In this document: piece by piece, positions 49,401-59,200 of the stretch
Position numbering within the stretch: position 1 is the first letter of the stretch
Layout: every line of letters begins with the position of its first letter
Assembly: GCA_903926385.1 (NCBI GenBank)
Contig: CAIYIS010000035.1
Location: forward strand, 1 to 64,000
DNA from: an uncultured Bacteroidota bacterium
Lineage (GTDB): Bacteria > Bacteroidota > Bacteroidia > 2-12-FULL-35-15
DNA length: 64,000 nucleotides
Direction of reading: 5' to 3'
Program-made: the position numbers and the translations under genes
Notes under the pieces: model-generated
The model's database searches: none
What the model was told of the DNA's origin: nothing
The model's input: only the letters and a program-made list of their open reading frames with translations

Positions 49401-49530
49401 CAGTGAAACTACTTCTGAACCGAAAACAAAAATTAACTGCACTAATTATGCTAACGGAATTTATTTCTTAACAGTGAAAAGCGGAAACGAAATTCATACA
49501 GAGAAATTTATTGTAAAGAAAGTAAATTAG
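46444..49530 (+). CDS. T9SS-secreted M14 zinc carboxypeptidase with PKD and Ig-like domains
   Basis: A 1028-residue protein with a signal peptide ending VGYSQ. The M14 peptidase domain (residues about 110-395) has the zinc ligands SMHGDETAGY (His and Glu) and NFHGGSEVVNYPW (His). It also has the substrate-binding NPDG and DLNRNYP (Asn-Arg), and the catalytic Glu in REVTIELSN. A carboxypeptidase regulatory-like sandwich (GIRGIIKDACTNQPI) follows, then a PKD domain (TWSWHFGDGTTS), Ig-like modules of the NWYDAPTGG type, and a type A T9SS sorting domain (VHMYPNPAGEE, GIYFLTVKSG, EKFIVKKV). It should cleave C-terminal residues from peptides outside the cell. A strong terminator follows. Confidence 0.94.
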   Translation: MKKVTLILFCLFSLVGYSQTLTTKQAKTINKLFKHKTEVYFTFNISNPSEITTLTRIISIDNVKNGVVWAYANKNEFTKFIVLNYKYKILTNPCDLIKVKTKSNATFGMNKTVTAYPTYPAYEALMSQYATTYPSICKLVNIGTLPSGRKLLALKITDNVNVREDEPQFLYTSSMHGDETAGYADMLNFIDYLLTNYGTNPRVTSMINNVELWINPLANPDGTYAGGNTTVNGATRYNANIIDLNRNYPDPAAGQHPDGNAWQPETVYWMAFADSINLTQSANFHGGSEVVNYPWDTWAALHADNNWWMREAHKYADTAQANAAAGYFTSVNANGITDGYAWYTITGGRQDYMNYFKHCREVTIELSNTKLIPTTEFASNYSANVKSFMNYIEESERGIRGIIKDACTNQPIKAKVFITGHDFDSSHVYSALPIGDYHRLIYQGSYNVTFSAPGYVSQTINGVNVVDGIATVLNINLSPTPPVSSFALTSMDNCSGVVNFSDMSGSANTWSWHFGDGTTSNVQNPTHIYTASGTYNVSLAISNCAGSDSLYQSNFITINVTSTPVTQSDSSLTCLPASLTLTAASAGTINWYDAPTGGNLVGTGSSFVTPVLNTTTSYYAENVVTGASQYVGPVDNTIGTGNNTTSATYHYLKFTSSVPFTLVSVWVSAGTAGNRTIELRNSGGTVLQSAVVNVPAGASRITLNFAVPVGTNLQLGTAGGSNMYRNQSGAVYPYTLAGIVSITGYDVNSGPGYYFFYDWEVAASCSSARAIATATINPSTPVANAISSADTSICAGASAVFTANATNGGNFPVYQWLINGSNAAGNINPFTTSALNNGDVVTCIVTSSNTCATNNPASSNSINVLVHPLPTTPVVTQAGTVLNSNASSGNQWYANSSGMIGGANATSYSPSASDGYYTIVTDSYGCTSAASNTIQFVWTGIASFSNSSSVHMYPNPAGEEINVDINAGSNSEVTIEVYNTIGKQIFSETTSEPKTKINCTNYANGIYFLTVKSGNEIHTEKFIVKKVN

Positions 49531-49557
49531 GTTTGCTGAAAACACAATAGCAAAAAC

Positions 49558-49592
49558 AAAAAAGCTTCTTATTTAAATAAGAAGCTTTTTTG
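49558..49592. terminator. Perfect palindromic terminator after the carboxypeptidase
   Basis: AAAAAAGCTTCTTATTT and its exact complement form a dyad flanked by A- and T-runs, starting about 28 bp after the stop at 49530. It could act in both directions. Confidence 0.88.
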
Positions 49593-49624
49593 TTTAAACC
49601 GGTTTTCTTTCCTGTGTTGTTTTA

Positions 49625-49637
49625 ATCTAAATTAGAT
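49625..49637. promoter_or_regulatory. Possible operator for the toxin-antitoxin pair
   Basis: ATCTAA-A-TTAGAT is a perfect 6+6 dyad 44 bp before the antitoxin ATG. Antitoxins of this type often repress their own operon at such sites. Inference from position and symmetry only. Confidence 0.45.
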
Positions 49638-49680
49638 AATGAGAAAATAAATTTAGTAATTTTATGCAAAATTTATTGCA

Positions 49681-49911
49681 ATGAATATTCAAACTGAAAA
49701 ATTAGAATTGATAAAAATGCTGATGTCGATACAAGACGCAGCGGTTCTGAAAAAGATAAAGACTCTTTTGGAAAAAGAACAAGAGCAAGACTTTTTCGAC
49801 AACCTTAACAAAGAACAAATAGCATCCATCGAACGAGGTTTGGATGATATTGCGAAAGGCAGAACTATTCCCCATGCCCAAGCAAAAAAGCGTTACCAGA
49901 AATGGCTTTAG
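49681..49911 (+). CDS. Antitoxin of a ParE-type toxin-antitoxin pair
   Basis: A 76-residue protein. The first 45 residues are helical (KLELIKMLMSIQDAAVLKKIKTLLEKE). A short segment NKEQIASIERGLDDIAKGRTIPHAQA follows, resembling the C-terminal toxin-binding tails of addiction-module components that end with H-E/A-x-x-K-RY-KWL. It overlaps the toxin gene by 10 bp, a typical arrangement for such pairs. No independent DNA-binding domain is recognised. Assigned mostly from context and tail similarity. Confidence 0.8.
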   Translation: MNIQTEKLELIKMLMSIQDAAVLKKIKTLLEKEQEQDFFDNLNKEQIASIERGLDDIAKGRTIPHAQAKKRYQKWL

Positions 49912-50201
49912 AGATTATCTGGTCGCAGGAAGCAGATAATAATCTTGCTGCTATTATTTCTTATTTAGAAAACAACTGGACTGAAAAAGAATTAAAAAAA
50001 TTTGCAAGTATACTAGAAGAGAAAATTAATCTGATTGCCGAATATCCCCTATCCGGAAAACAGTCTCAACGGTTACATGGAACCAGAGAGTGCATTCTTA
50101 CCAAACATAACACATTATTTTATGTGGTGAATAAAACCAATCTTTATATAGTCTCTATCTGGGACAACCGACAGAATCCGGATAAATTAAAACAGAAATA
50201 G
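49902..50201 (+). CDS. RelE/ParE family toxin
   Basis: A 99-residue protein with the family fold: IIWSQEADNNLAAIISYLENNW at the N-terminus, helical KFASILEEKINLIAEYP, and the strands SQRLHGTRECILTKHNTLFYVV and LYIVSIWDNRQNP. The C-terminal VSIWDNRQNPDKL is the hallmark of the RelE/ParE plasmid-stabilisation group. ParE-like members poison gyrase and RelE-like members cleave mRNA; the sequence does not decide. Its stop codon abuts that of the convergent helicase gene with no gap (TAGCTA). gyrB lies 25 kb away, which is not evidence of a link. Confidence 0.88.
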   Translation: MALEIIWSQEADNNLAAIISYLENNWTEKELKKFASILEEKINLIAEYPLSGKQSQRLHGTRECILTKHNTLFYVVNKTNLYIVSIWDNRQNPDKLKQK

Positions 50202-51419
50202 CTATTTTCTTGGCGGTCGTTTACCTTTACTAAATCCTTTCTTTTTCGGAAAGGATTTTTTCTTTTTAACAAGAGGAGTGTACTCGGGACCTTGCCCAAT
50301 GCTTGGCGGAAGGGGAAGTTTTTTCACTTCACTTCCTATAAGTGTTTCTATCTGTAAAAACTTTTGCTGGTCGTATTCGTTAATAAAGGTCAGCGCCACA
50401 CCTGTGGATGCTGCACGAGCCGTACGCCCTATCCGGTGAATATAATCTTCGGCATCGCCAGGCACATCATAATTAATCACCAGTCCTATATCTTCTATAT
50501 CTATACCTCTCGAAAGAATATCGGTAGCCACCAATATCTGCAACTGCTTACTGCGGAAATTGCGCAACACCTCTTCTCTTTCGTTTTGTTCCAGGTCGGA
50601 GTGAATTGCTTTTGCTTTGAGATGGGCTTTTTGCAAATCGCGCTCCAGTTCTTTTACTTTAAGTTTGGTAGAAACAAAAATGATTACACTCGTTAATTCT
50701 TTTCCTTCGAGTAATGATTTTATCAATGCATTTTTCTGCGTATCGTAAACCAGGTAAGCACCCTGCATAACTCCTTCGGCAGGCTTAGAAATAGAAATGC
50801 TGATGTGTTCCGGATTATGAAGCAGTTTGGTAGCCAAGGTACGAATGGCAGAAGGCATGGTAGCCGAAAACATAAGTGTTTGTCGTTGTTTCGGAAGGTA
50901 GGTAGTAATTTTTAAGATATCATCCACAAACCCCATGTCGAGCATACGGTCGGCTTCGTCCAGAATAAGTGTTTCCACATTATCGAACTTAACATAGCCC
51001 ATATTCAAATGCGCCATCAGTCGGCCGGGAGTAGCAATAATAATATTAGCACCATCGGTAAGTGCGCGTCTTTCTTTTTCGAAAACAATACCATCACTGC
51101 CTCCATAGATAGCAATGGAACTAACCGAAGTAAAATAAGAGAACCCCTGCAATGCCTGATCAATCTGCAAAGCCAGTTCTCGAGTAGGAACTACAATCAG
51201 TGTATTGACACTGTCGGTAGGATTAACGGAAAGTTTATTAAGTATAGGAAGCAGGAAGGCAGCTGTTTTTCCAGTACCGGTTTGTGCGCAACCTATTAAA
51301 TCTTTATTGTTTTGAATGATGGGAATGGCTTGTTCCTGAATTGGTGTTGGGTTTTCAAAACCCATTGAATCCAGCCCTTCTTGCAGGTTGGTTTCAAAAT
51401 TAAAATCTTTAAATGTCAA
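50202..51419 (-). CDS. DEAD-box RNA helicase (RhlE-like)
   Basis: A 405-residue ATP-dependent RNA helicase. It has the Q motif (FENPTPIQEQAIP), motif I AQTGTGKTAAF, PTRELALQI, TPGRL, DEAD within LDEADRMLDMGF, SAT in MFSATMP, IIFVSTK, RGIDIEDIGLVINYD, and HRIGRTARA. The basic C-terminal tail (KKKKSFPKKKGFSKGKRPPRK) is typical of RhlE-type enzymes of Bacteroidota that act in ribosome assembly or mRNA turnover, often at low temperature. Sub-family is inferred. Confidence 0.94.
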   Translation of the reverse strand: MTFKDFNFETNLQEGLDSMGFENPTPIQEQAIPIIQNNKDLIGCAQTGTGKTAAFLLPILNKLSVNPTDSVNTLIVVPTRELALQIDQALQGFSYFTSVSSIAIYGGSDGIVFEKERRALTDGANIIIATPGRLMAHLNMGYVKFDNVETLILDEADRMLDMGFVDDILKITTYLPKQRQTLMFSATMPSAIRTLATKLLHNPEHISISISKPAEGVMQGAYLVYDTQKNALIKSLLEGKELTSVIIFVSTKLKVKELERDLQKAHLKAKAIHSDLEQNEREEVLRNFRSKQLQILVATDILSRGIDIEDIGLVINYDVPGDAEDYIHRIGRTARAASTGVALTFINEYDQQKFLQIETLIGSEVKKLPLPPSIGQGPEYTPLVKKKKSFPKKKGFSKGKRPPRK

Positions 51420-51497
51420 ATTGTTTTTTCGTTTTATTTTTACGAAGGTAGGTTATTTTTTTGGATTGAAAAAAGTAAACCAATATCGGGGCTGATA

Positions 51498-52820
51498 TTA
51501 ACGTGCTCTCTTAATTTCAAAATCGCCTGCACCAAACGCATAAGCGGTAACATCGCCATCATCGTTATAATGCGGTTCTACTTTCAATTCGCGACCGGTT
51601 ACTTTGCTGATACCTTTGGCCACTACTCTGGCAATGTCCCATCCGTTCAACTTTTTCAAACGTCCGCTTTTCTTCTCGGCAGCCAGTGCTTCTTTGTTCA
51701 AAGTAGCTTCTTTCATTTTCTTCACTGCCATTTCTGTTAACGAAAGGTATTCATCCGTTTTTACCGGTGATTGATTATTGGCAATGGGTGCCTGAATGTC
51801 AACTTTAGAATTCTCCTTCTTTGCAACAGGCTCAACTATTTCATTGGTTGGCTCATGTACCTCATGTGTCGACTCCATTACATTCACCAGTGATGGTGCG
51901 CTTACCTTATCATGAGCTGATTCTTTTATTTCACTTTCTAAAGGAGAAGAATGATGCGAAGATTTTTTTGCCACTAAGCCATTTGCAGCACGAGGAGCAG
52001 TATTAGTATTTTTCTTTTCTACTTTATTGTCTGATTTTTCCAATGCCTTAGGCTGAACAACAGTTGCTACCTGAACCGGTTTTTTACTACTATTTATATT
52101 TGCCAGTTCCGCTCCCGGGTGAGGAGTGTTAAACATAAAGTACAAACCAAACATTAATAAAATGGAAGCTGCTGCAGCCATGTAATAATACAATGGTATC
52201 ACTCTGCGTTCTCTTCGTTTCAAAGCATCTTTGTTTTCGAACACTATAGCGGTATCGGGTTGTAGTTTTGCTTTCTGATAAAGGGCCAGCTCTTTTTGCA
52301 AACCACTATCCGATTGAATTTGCTTTCTCAGCACACGCTCTTCGGCCGGTGACAATAAACCTTCGGTAAGCGCAATTAGTGCCTCACCCACATTTCCATT
52401 TCCAACGGATATGGCAGGGGTGAGGGCTTTTTTCAGTGCATCTTTATTTGCGAAAACCACCGACTGGTCGGATTGTAATTTTGTTTTCTGAAATAAAAGA
52501 TACGTTGCTCTGGCATGGGGATGTTGAAGCAAATAGTTTTCGAGCATGCTCTGTTCAGTTGCATTCAGGGCATTTTCTACTGCTCTGATAAAATACTCCT
52601 GCTGATTATGCTCGTTAATTTCTTTTTTTAATTCCGATTTATTTTCAAATGTAATATTCGAAAAATCATCGAGGGTGATGTTTTCGAAACTTTCGAATTC
52701 ATCTCTTAATTCGGGATTTTGTTCTACAAACAATAACAAGTCCGCCACCTGCTCAGGTGTCAGATTTCCCTCGTGATAATCGAGGAAAAATGCTTCGTAA
52801 TTGTTTTTAGTTATTTTCAT
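51498..52820 (-). CDS. Anti-sigma-factor-like membrane protein
   Basis: A 440-residue protein. The N-terminal cytoplasmic part holds three related segments of the type FFLDYHEGNLTPEQVADLL, each about 75 residues apart (residues 12, 80 and 145), and has no zinc-binding His-Cys motif. A single membrane helix (YYYMAAAASILLMFGLYFMF) lies near residues 207-227. The C-terminal half is extracytoplasmic, Pro/Lys/Glu-rich, and ends in an AYAFGAGDFEIKRAR region. The gene starts directly after the stop codon of the ECF sigma gene (TAAATG), the arrangement of sigma/anti-sigma pairs. Function is inferred from that context and topology. Confidence 0.75.
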   Translation of the reverse strand: MKITKNNYEAFFLDYHEGNLTPEQVADLLLFVEQNPELRDEFESFENITLDDFSNITFENKSELKKEINEHNQQEYFIRAVENALNATEQSMLENYLLQHPHARATYLLFQKTKLQSDQSVVFANKDALKKALTPAISVGNGNVGEALIALTEGLLSPAEERVLRKQIQSDSGLQKELALYQKAKLQPDTAIVFENKDALKRRERRVIPLYYYMAAAASILLMFGLYFMFNTPHPGAELANINSSKKPVQVATVVQPKALEKSDNKVEKKNTNTAPRAANGLVAKKSSHHSSPLESEIKESAHDKVSAPSLVNVMESTHEVHEPTNEIVEPVAKKENSKVDIQAPIANNQSPVKTDEYLSLTEMAVKKMKEATLNKEALAAEKKSGRLKKLNGWDIARVVAKGISKVTGRELKVEPHYNDDGDVTAYAFGAGDFEIKRAR

Positions 52821-53306
52821 TTAAATTACATTCTCCAATTTACCGATGTACTCTTTCAAAAATGTTCTTGCTCTGAAAATGTACACTTTTACCTGTGATT
52901 CTTTTAGTCCGGTAAGGTCGCCTATTTCGGCATAATTATACCCTTCGTAATCTCTTAGCAAAATAACAGTGCGCTGAATTTCGGGAAGTTTACTCAAGGC
53001 CTCATTCAGCACTTCTTTCAAATCGCTGTACTGTTCGTTTCGGCCAAGGTTTTTATTACTTACCTCTGTCAGGTCGGTTTTGTTTTTTTCGCGTTTTATG
53101 GCATCGAGCATGGTGCGGTAGCCGGTAGAAAACATATACGCTTTGGCATTGCTACATTCCACATCCGACACTTTGAGCCATAATTTCTCGTATGTATCCT
53201 GCACAATATCGCGCGCTTTCTCTTCGTCCCTGATATTACTCAGAATAAACCGAAACAGATTATCAGCATATAAGTCAACTGTGTTGTTGAATTCTTCAAC
53301 TGTCAT
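52821..53306 (-). CDS. ECF-type RNA polymerase sigma factor
   Basis: A 161-residue sigma-70 family protein. Region 2 is present (YADNLFRFILSNIRDEEKARDIVQDTYEKLWLKV, with DIVQDTYEKLW for core binding), then region 4 (ALSKLPEIQRTVILLRDYEGYNYAEIGDLTGLKESQVKVYIFRAR) with its helix-turn-helix. Length and the absence of regions 1 and 3 identify the ECF group. It directs transcription of an unknown regulon, probably released by its membrane partner encoded next. Phased array E ends 278 bp upstream of its start codon. Confidence 0.93.
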   Translation of the reverse strand: MTVEEFNNTVDLYADNLFRFILSNIRDEEKARDIVQDTYEKLWLKVSDVECSNAKAYMFSTGYRTMLDAIKREKNKTDLTEVSNKNLGRNEQYSDLKEVLNEALSKLPEIQRTVILLRDYEGYNYAEIGDLTGLKESQVKVYIFRARTFLKEYIGKLENVI

Positions 53307-53583
53307 AAAAGCATTTTTTGTGCAAGATTTGTAGTAAGACGACTAAAGGGGGTGAAAAGTTACAGGGTTTTAAAAATAAATTTTTAAAAGTTTAAAATTT
53401 TACCTCGCCACCACAAATTTCCTTGTCTATTTAACAATTTGAATGTTTCCGAAACTGAAGTAAGTTCAATTTGTTTTCAAATTCAAAAGTAAGGTTTTAT
53501 TTAATTAGGTAGGGAAAAGGAAGGGCGTTTTTGATAAGCCAAGGATGAATTTCATGGGATATTTAACACTAAAACGATTGAAA
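53307..53583 (-). promoter_or_regulatory. Sigma factor upstream region
   Basis: Gene-free 277 bp between the sigma gene and array E. AT-rich. I could not place a confident promoter; an ECF-type autoregulated promoter would not match the phylum consensus. Confidence 0.35.
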
Positions 53584-53867
53584 ACGAAGCTATTTTTCCG
53601 CTTCATGTCGTTTTTTATCTAGGCAATAGCGTTTATCATTTCCGCTTTATCGTTTTTCATTTCCGCGATAGCGTTTCTGATTTCCGCGATAACGATTTTC
53701 ATTTTCGCTATAGCGTTTTTCATTTTCTCAATAACGTTTTTTGTTTTCGCATCATCGTTTTTCATTTCCGCTTTAGCGTTTTTCATTTTCTCAATAACGT
53801 TTTTTGTTTTCGCATCATCGTTTTTCATTTCCGCTTTAGCGTTTTTGATTTCCGTGATAGCGGAGAG
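53584..53867. repeat. Phased array E: about thirteen 21-bp units
   Basis: Units ATAGCGTTTTTCATTTCCGCT-like in sequence start at 53605, 53626, 53647, 53668, 53689, 53710, 53731, 53752, 53773, 53794, 53815, 53836 and 53857, exactly 21 bp apart; a weaker unit begins at 53584. The unit junctions are short dyads, best at 53706-53715 (CGCTATAGCG), with paired variants CGCGATAGCG and CGCTTTAGCG. A 63-bp superrepeat (53752-53814 and 53815 onward) shows local duplication. The minus strand is open for 69 codons with seven-residue KNAIAEM-type repeats, expected for a 21-bp period. Confidence 0.88.
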
Positions 53868-53888
53868 AATTTTAGCTTTATTATCATA

Positions 53889-53921
53889 AAAAAAGGTTCT
53901 CCTTTTTTCAAAACAGAACCT
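53889..53921 (-). terminator. Terminator of the type B T9SS operon
   Basis: AGGTTCT pairs with AGAACCT across a 14-base loop; on the minus strand the stem runs into TTTTTTT, 11 bp after the stop codon at 53932. Confidence 0.8.
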
Positions 53922-53931
53922 CCGATTTATT

Positions 53932-56103
53932 TTATTTCACAAGGGTAGCGCTTCCTATGTATTGCCGAAATTTATGATCGACATCATCGGTAAAAGAAAT
54001 TTTATAGATAAAAACATCCGAAGCTGCCGGGTGCCCATTGCAGGTTCCGTTCCATCCCTGATTTAGATCCGATGTTTCGAATAGTTTTTCGCCCCAGCGG
54101 TCGAAAATTAAAAACTGATAATCGTGTACACCCAGCAAAACGGGTTTAAATACATCATTCAATCCGTCATCACTAGGTGTAAACGCATTGGGCAACCAAA
54201 ACCGAAATTCGGGACGAATGATAACTTCGCTCTTTGCTGTGTCGGTGCAGCCATATATGTTGGTTACAATTTGGGTAATGGTATAGCTGCCCGGATGTGT
54301 ATAGATGTGAAATGCATTGCAGTCGTTACTGCTGCTTCCATCGCCCCACAATACTTCACAACTAAAAGCAGAAACACTTTGGTCGGTAAGGGTTATGAGA
54401 GGATAAAAAATGGAAGTGTCGTTAGGAGTAACTACAAAACCCGCCCGCGGCAATGGAAACACCTGCACATTGTTAGGTTTGGTAATGGTGTCCTTACATC
54501 CATGCTGAGTGGTTACTATTAAGGTTACATTATAATTTCCGGTGGATGCATAAGTGGTGGAAGGAAATTGTGCGTTAGAAGTGGTATTGTTTCCAAAATT
54601 CCAATTGTATGCAAGAGGAGTATCGGCATGAGAACTATCGGCAAAATAAACAGGTTGCATCTGACAGGCCACCGTAGAAATTAATCCGAAGTTGGCATCA
54701 GGTTTTGGAAAAACGTTCACATTATTAGTATAACTTGCCGTACAACCATTTTCGGAAACCGTAAGCGTGACGGGAAATGTACCTATCGAATCGAATGTAA
54801 TATTGGAAGGGTTCATTAAATTACTGGAAGCAGGATGAGCATTGGTTCCAAAATTCCATAAAAAACTTCCATTGCCCAAAAACGAACCTCCGGGCGTAAA
54901 CGAAAAACTATTTCCCTGTTCGCATTGCCCGGGGGGCGGAATAAAAAACGGTGCTAGATTAGGATAAATATAAAAAGTAGTTTGCCCAGTGTCTGAACAT
55001 GGTGTACCCATATTAATAGTAAGGCTTACCACGTAAACTCCCGAATCGGCATACGTCCATGTTGGAGCAGAAAGATTAGATGTGTCGGCCAAGGTAGTAG
55101 GGTCGCCAAAATCCCAATGATAACTAAAGGCATTGATGCTGGTATTATTAAAATTTACGGTGTTGCCAAAACAAAATGTGGTTTGAGATGGAATGGTGGA
55201 TGCCGCAACCACAGGGCAATTGGTAACATTAAACTGAAAATCTCTGCGGTGAATATCCAGCAAAACTCCATTGCGGTATTCGCTCACACAAACGGTCATT
55301 ACCCATTGTCCAATCATATTAGGTGTTCCTGTTAACTGCCCAGTTTGATGATTAATGTTGAAAGCCGGAGCCGAACTGATGGGATAAGCACCACTATATG
55401 GAGAAAGCCACTGCACTGTGGCATAAGGAGGAGGAGGAATAACCGCGGGGCAGCCTGTTCCGGCAGCAGCTCCTGCTATGGGGCAAGTAGAGTTTAACCC
55501 TTCAAAGGCATCACATAACTCGTAATATAAGGAATCACCATTGGGGTCGGTTGCGGAATTGTTATAAATCAACGGAACCCCAACACAAAAAAAAATGGAT
55601 GGAATTGTATTGTATCGCGGACTACTGTTTCCTGTTGCCAAGGATGGGTCGGGAATATGAGCCATGTAAGTGGCACCAACCGTTCCGGGAGTGACCAAAT
55701 TCATTACTGTAGTGTTTCGACAACACCGCTGGTAAACGATATCCTAGCCCCCGGCAAGCGGAGGTAAATTTAATGTGGTTTGATATACAGCTTCCTCCAC
55801 ACAAACGTTGTTTGGAGCAGTGTAACAAGGATTATTAATGGTAACCGGCAGTGATACCGAACCAGGGTAAGCAATACCAACACTATCCACTAATGTTCCA
55901 GACGAATTAAAAACAAACAAAGTTGCAGGATTATCGTAAGGTGCTTGTCCGTTAAAACAATCTCGGTATATTTTTAAGGTGATTTTATAATTATTGTTTC
56001 CAAGAAAATCGTAATAGATTTCGCCTCCTACTATGTGGGTGGCGAAAACACTAAACGAAATAGCAGTGAAAATAATTGATATGAGATACTGCCTTATTCT
56101 CAT
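53932..56103 (-). pseudogene. T9SS type B PKD protein interrupted by an in-frame TAG
   Basis: Reading from ATG 56103, a signal peptide and THIVGGEIYYDFLGNNNYKITLK start give 119 codons ending LPPLAGG. They then meet TAG (55744-55746). The same frame continues without shift as DIVYQRCCRNTTVMNLVTPGTVGATY and runs 603 further codons. Related proteins have Tyr between GG and the DIVYQRCCRN segment, so one base change (TAT or TAC to TAG) explains the stop. The downstream part has PKD domains (YHWDFGDP, FLWNFG, YNWNFGN), EVLWGDGSS and a CHU_C domain (LPNAFTPSDDGLND, FDRWGEKLF, RQYIGSATLVK). It is either a recent nonsense mutation, read-through, or a sequencing error. Last gene of a three-gene type B run. 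Confidence 0.88.
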
Positions 56104-56234
56104 GAATAAATGGTTTAACTATTATCCCTCAGGTTGGGTAAAACACTAAAATTGTTATAGTATCGTAAGTTTATTATTTAGTTAAATAAAAATCTGTATT
56201 TGCAACAGAAATATATAAAACCAAATTGCCTTTA

Positions 56235-59200
56235 TTATTTTTTTACCAATTGAAAAAATCCTGGAATAGACCTGCCATCAGCAACTGTTAATATAAAGTA
56301 ATAGGTCCCGTCAGAATATTTACTTCCGCTCCAATCGTTCAGATAGCTGCTGGTTCCATATATCTTTTTCCCCCATCGGTTATAAATCACCAACGAACTT
56401 CCAGGAAATTTGTCTAGATTTTCTACATAAAAATATTCGTTAATCGCACTACCACCTCCTATTGAAACAACATTAGGAATGGTAAGCACACAACTTAGTT
56501 CAACATTTACCTGAACAGTGTCGGTTCTTAAATAATGACAAAAATCCATTACCGTAACCATATACACACCGCCAGCATTAGTACTGATTAATGAAGTGGA
56601 AGGACCACTGTAAGTTGTCAGTGAATCAGTACCCGAAATGATGGACCAACTATATAAAAGTGGCGCAGCTCCACCGGTTGTCAGCGTATTTAATCCAACA
56701 GGATCTCCGGGACAAACGGTTATTGCATTTCCGGCATCCACCGATAATGAATTAGAAAGAATAGCTGTTATTCTTGTACTATCTACAACAGGAGGTGTTG
56801 GGTCTGGATTACCTGCACAAGCATCGGTAACAGTAAGCACATAAGTAGTAGTGTTGGAAATATTCACTGTTGGGTTGGCAACAGAAGCCGCTCCGTTACT
56901 CCAAGAATAGGTGTATGGTTCTACCCCCCCGGTTACACTGGAGTTTAAAGTAAATGAAGTTGGATTACATAGTGTGGTATCATTGCTTACCGTTAATGTC
57001 ATTGGCTCGTGCTGGCCTAAATACAAACTTGCAGTGTTAGAAGTAACACAGATATTTGGTGACACTAGTGATATGCTTATATTTTGCAAAGCAGTAACCG
57101 AAGAATTAACAGTACCGCTCACACAATAAACCACAGTATCAACTCCGGCAGGGAATACAATTTGTGAAGGCATTGCAGTTCCTGCAGTGTTATAATAATA
57201 ATCAGTTCCATTTACAGCCGAACCAGTAATATTCAGTTGAACTGTTGCGGCAACTCCTAAATAAGAAGTACGCACAAAATAAACACAAGCCGTTCCACAT
57301 CCTCTGTATAAAACTGTATCTGCTACTCCACCATAACTTATAACCGGGGTAATATTTACATTTATAGCAGGAACAACCGTAACAGCTACTGAGTTGGAAA
57401 CAGGAAGACTTGGGTCAGTTGGTGTAGCTGCACATGCATCATTAACAGTAACCATATATGTAGTGGATGTTCCCAGAGTAACTGAAGGATTGGCTACTGG
57501 GGCAGCTCCGTTGGTCCATAAATAGGTGTATGGTGCAATACCTCCTGACACGGTTGAATTGAGGGTTAAAGTACCCGAAGCACCGGAAATACAAAATGTG
57601 GTATCGTTAGAAACCGACAACTGAAGTGGAGCCACATCATTTATTGAAAAGGTTAGATTGTTTGAAGTGATACAAGTATTAGCCGGAAATACTGATAAAG
57701 TAACGCTTTCCAATCCTTCTGTAATCATATCGGAAACGGCATTTATACAATAGGTAACAACATTTACTCCTGCCGGGAAAATAAGTTGAGTTGGCAAGGG
57801 GGTTCCCGGATTGTTGTAATAATAATCCACCCCATTCTGAGCAATTCCACCAATATCTAATGTAAGCGTATCCGCATTTGTATTGGTAGCCGTTCGTGTA
57901 AAAGTAATACATGCCGTTCCGCACCCTTCATACAAAGTGGAACTGCTGATACCTGAATAACTGATTGCAGATGTAATATTAACAGCAACTGCATTTAATG
58001 GAATTGCAACCACATGTATGGAATCAGTAATTGATGGTGTGGGATCGGGCAATCCGGTACATGCATCGCTAACAGAAACAACAAAAGTAGTAGGACCAAA
58101 TACTGTTACTGTAGGGCTAGCAACAGAAGCCGCTCCTCCAGACCAAGTATAGGTATATGGTTCTACACCTCCGGTAACATTGGCGTTCAGCGTAACAGGA
58201 GCCCCTACACCCAAATCGCAAAAAGAAAATGTAGTATCGCTTACCGTCATCTGTAGTGGTTGGTGTTCGTCAATATACAACGACACAGTAGTACTTGTTG
58301 TGAGACATGGACCCGTTTGGTTAATGGATAATACGATGGATTCCATCCCTTCGGGAATTCCATCCGATACAGCATTTATACAATAAGAAATTGAATCTTG
58401 TCCGGGAGCAAATATTAATTGGCTAGGCAACATAGATCCTGCTATCCCTGTATTATAATCAACCCCATTAGTCGCCGAACCTGAAATAGAAAAATTTACA
58501 GTATCAGCATTGGCTAGATTAGTTGTTCTAACAAAATAAATACAAGCTAAACCACAACCTTCATATAAGGTGGTATCGTTAGCTCCTCCATAACTAATTT
58601 CGGGTAAAATCTGCACAGCTTGACTTGAAAAACTTCCAGCTTCAAGAAACACACCTGAATCGAGAATCCAATCCATACCGTCTGCAATAGCTATTTTAAT
58701 GTGATACGTTTGTCCACATTGTACTGGACTAATCGCAGTTAAAGGAACTGTAAAACCATTGTATTGGATAGTTAATCCATCAGGAGCAGTACCCGATCCT
58801 GACCCATCTCCATTATCAAAATAATACTGTGAGTTTACATTCAAATTCAAATTATTAATGGTTACAGGTATTGTGGTTCCTGGAATCAAAGCTATATTAG
58901 TTGAGTTATTCGAGAATGGCCCTGCAATTCCAGGTCCGCTAATAAAGAATCCAAAACCGTCATTAATACCACCTCCTGCATACACCATGTATTCGTCCGA
59001 ACCAAATACATATCTAAATTTTACCGTATCCGAAACAGGAACAAAGTCGAACTCTAAAACAGATGCATCATGACTAGCGTAAGGCGACATAATGATATCC
59101 AAATCAGGATCACCATTTAAGTTATTATTCATTGTTACGGAGGATTGATTATTCGGGCCAACTGCATCTTGAATACTACCTGACGTTAATAATACTCCAG

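Noticed and set aside
49681-50201. Toxin-antitoxin pair as a novel system
   Set aside because: Both proteins and their 10-bp overlap fit the known RelE/ParE type.
53619-53828. 69-codon Lys-rich frame on the minus strand through array E
   Set aside because: Same reason as for the other arrays, though the heptad pattern is noted as an alternative among the findings.
55704-55704. Treating the downstream part of the interrupted T9SS gene as a separate gene starting at 55704
   Set aside because: It would lack a signal peptide and start in the middle of a conserved segment; the same frame continues directly from the upstream part across a single TAG.
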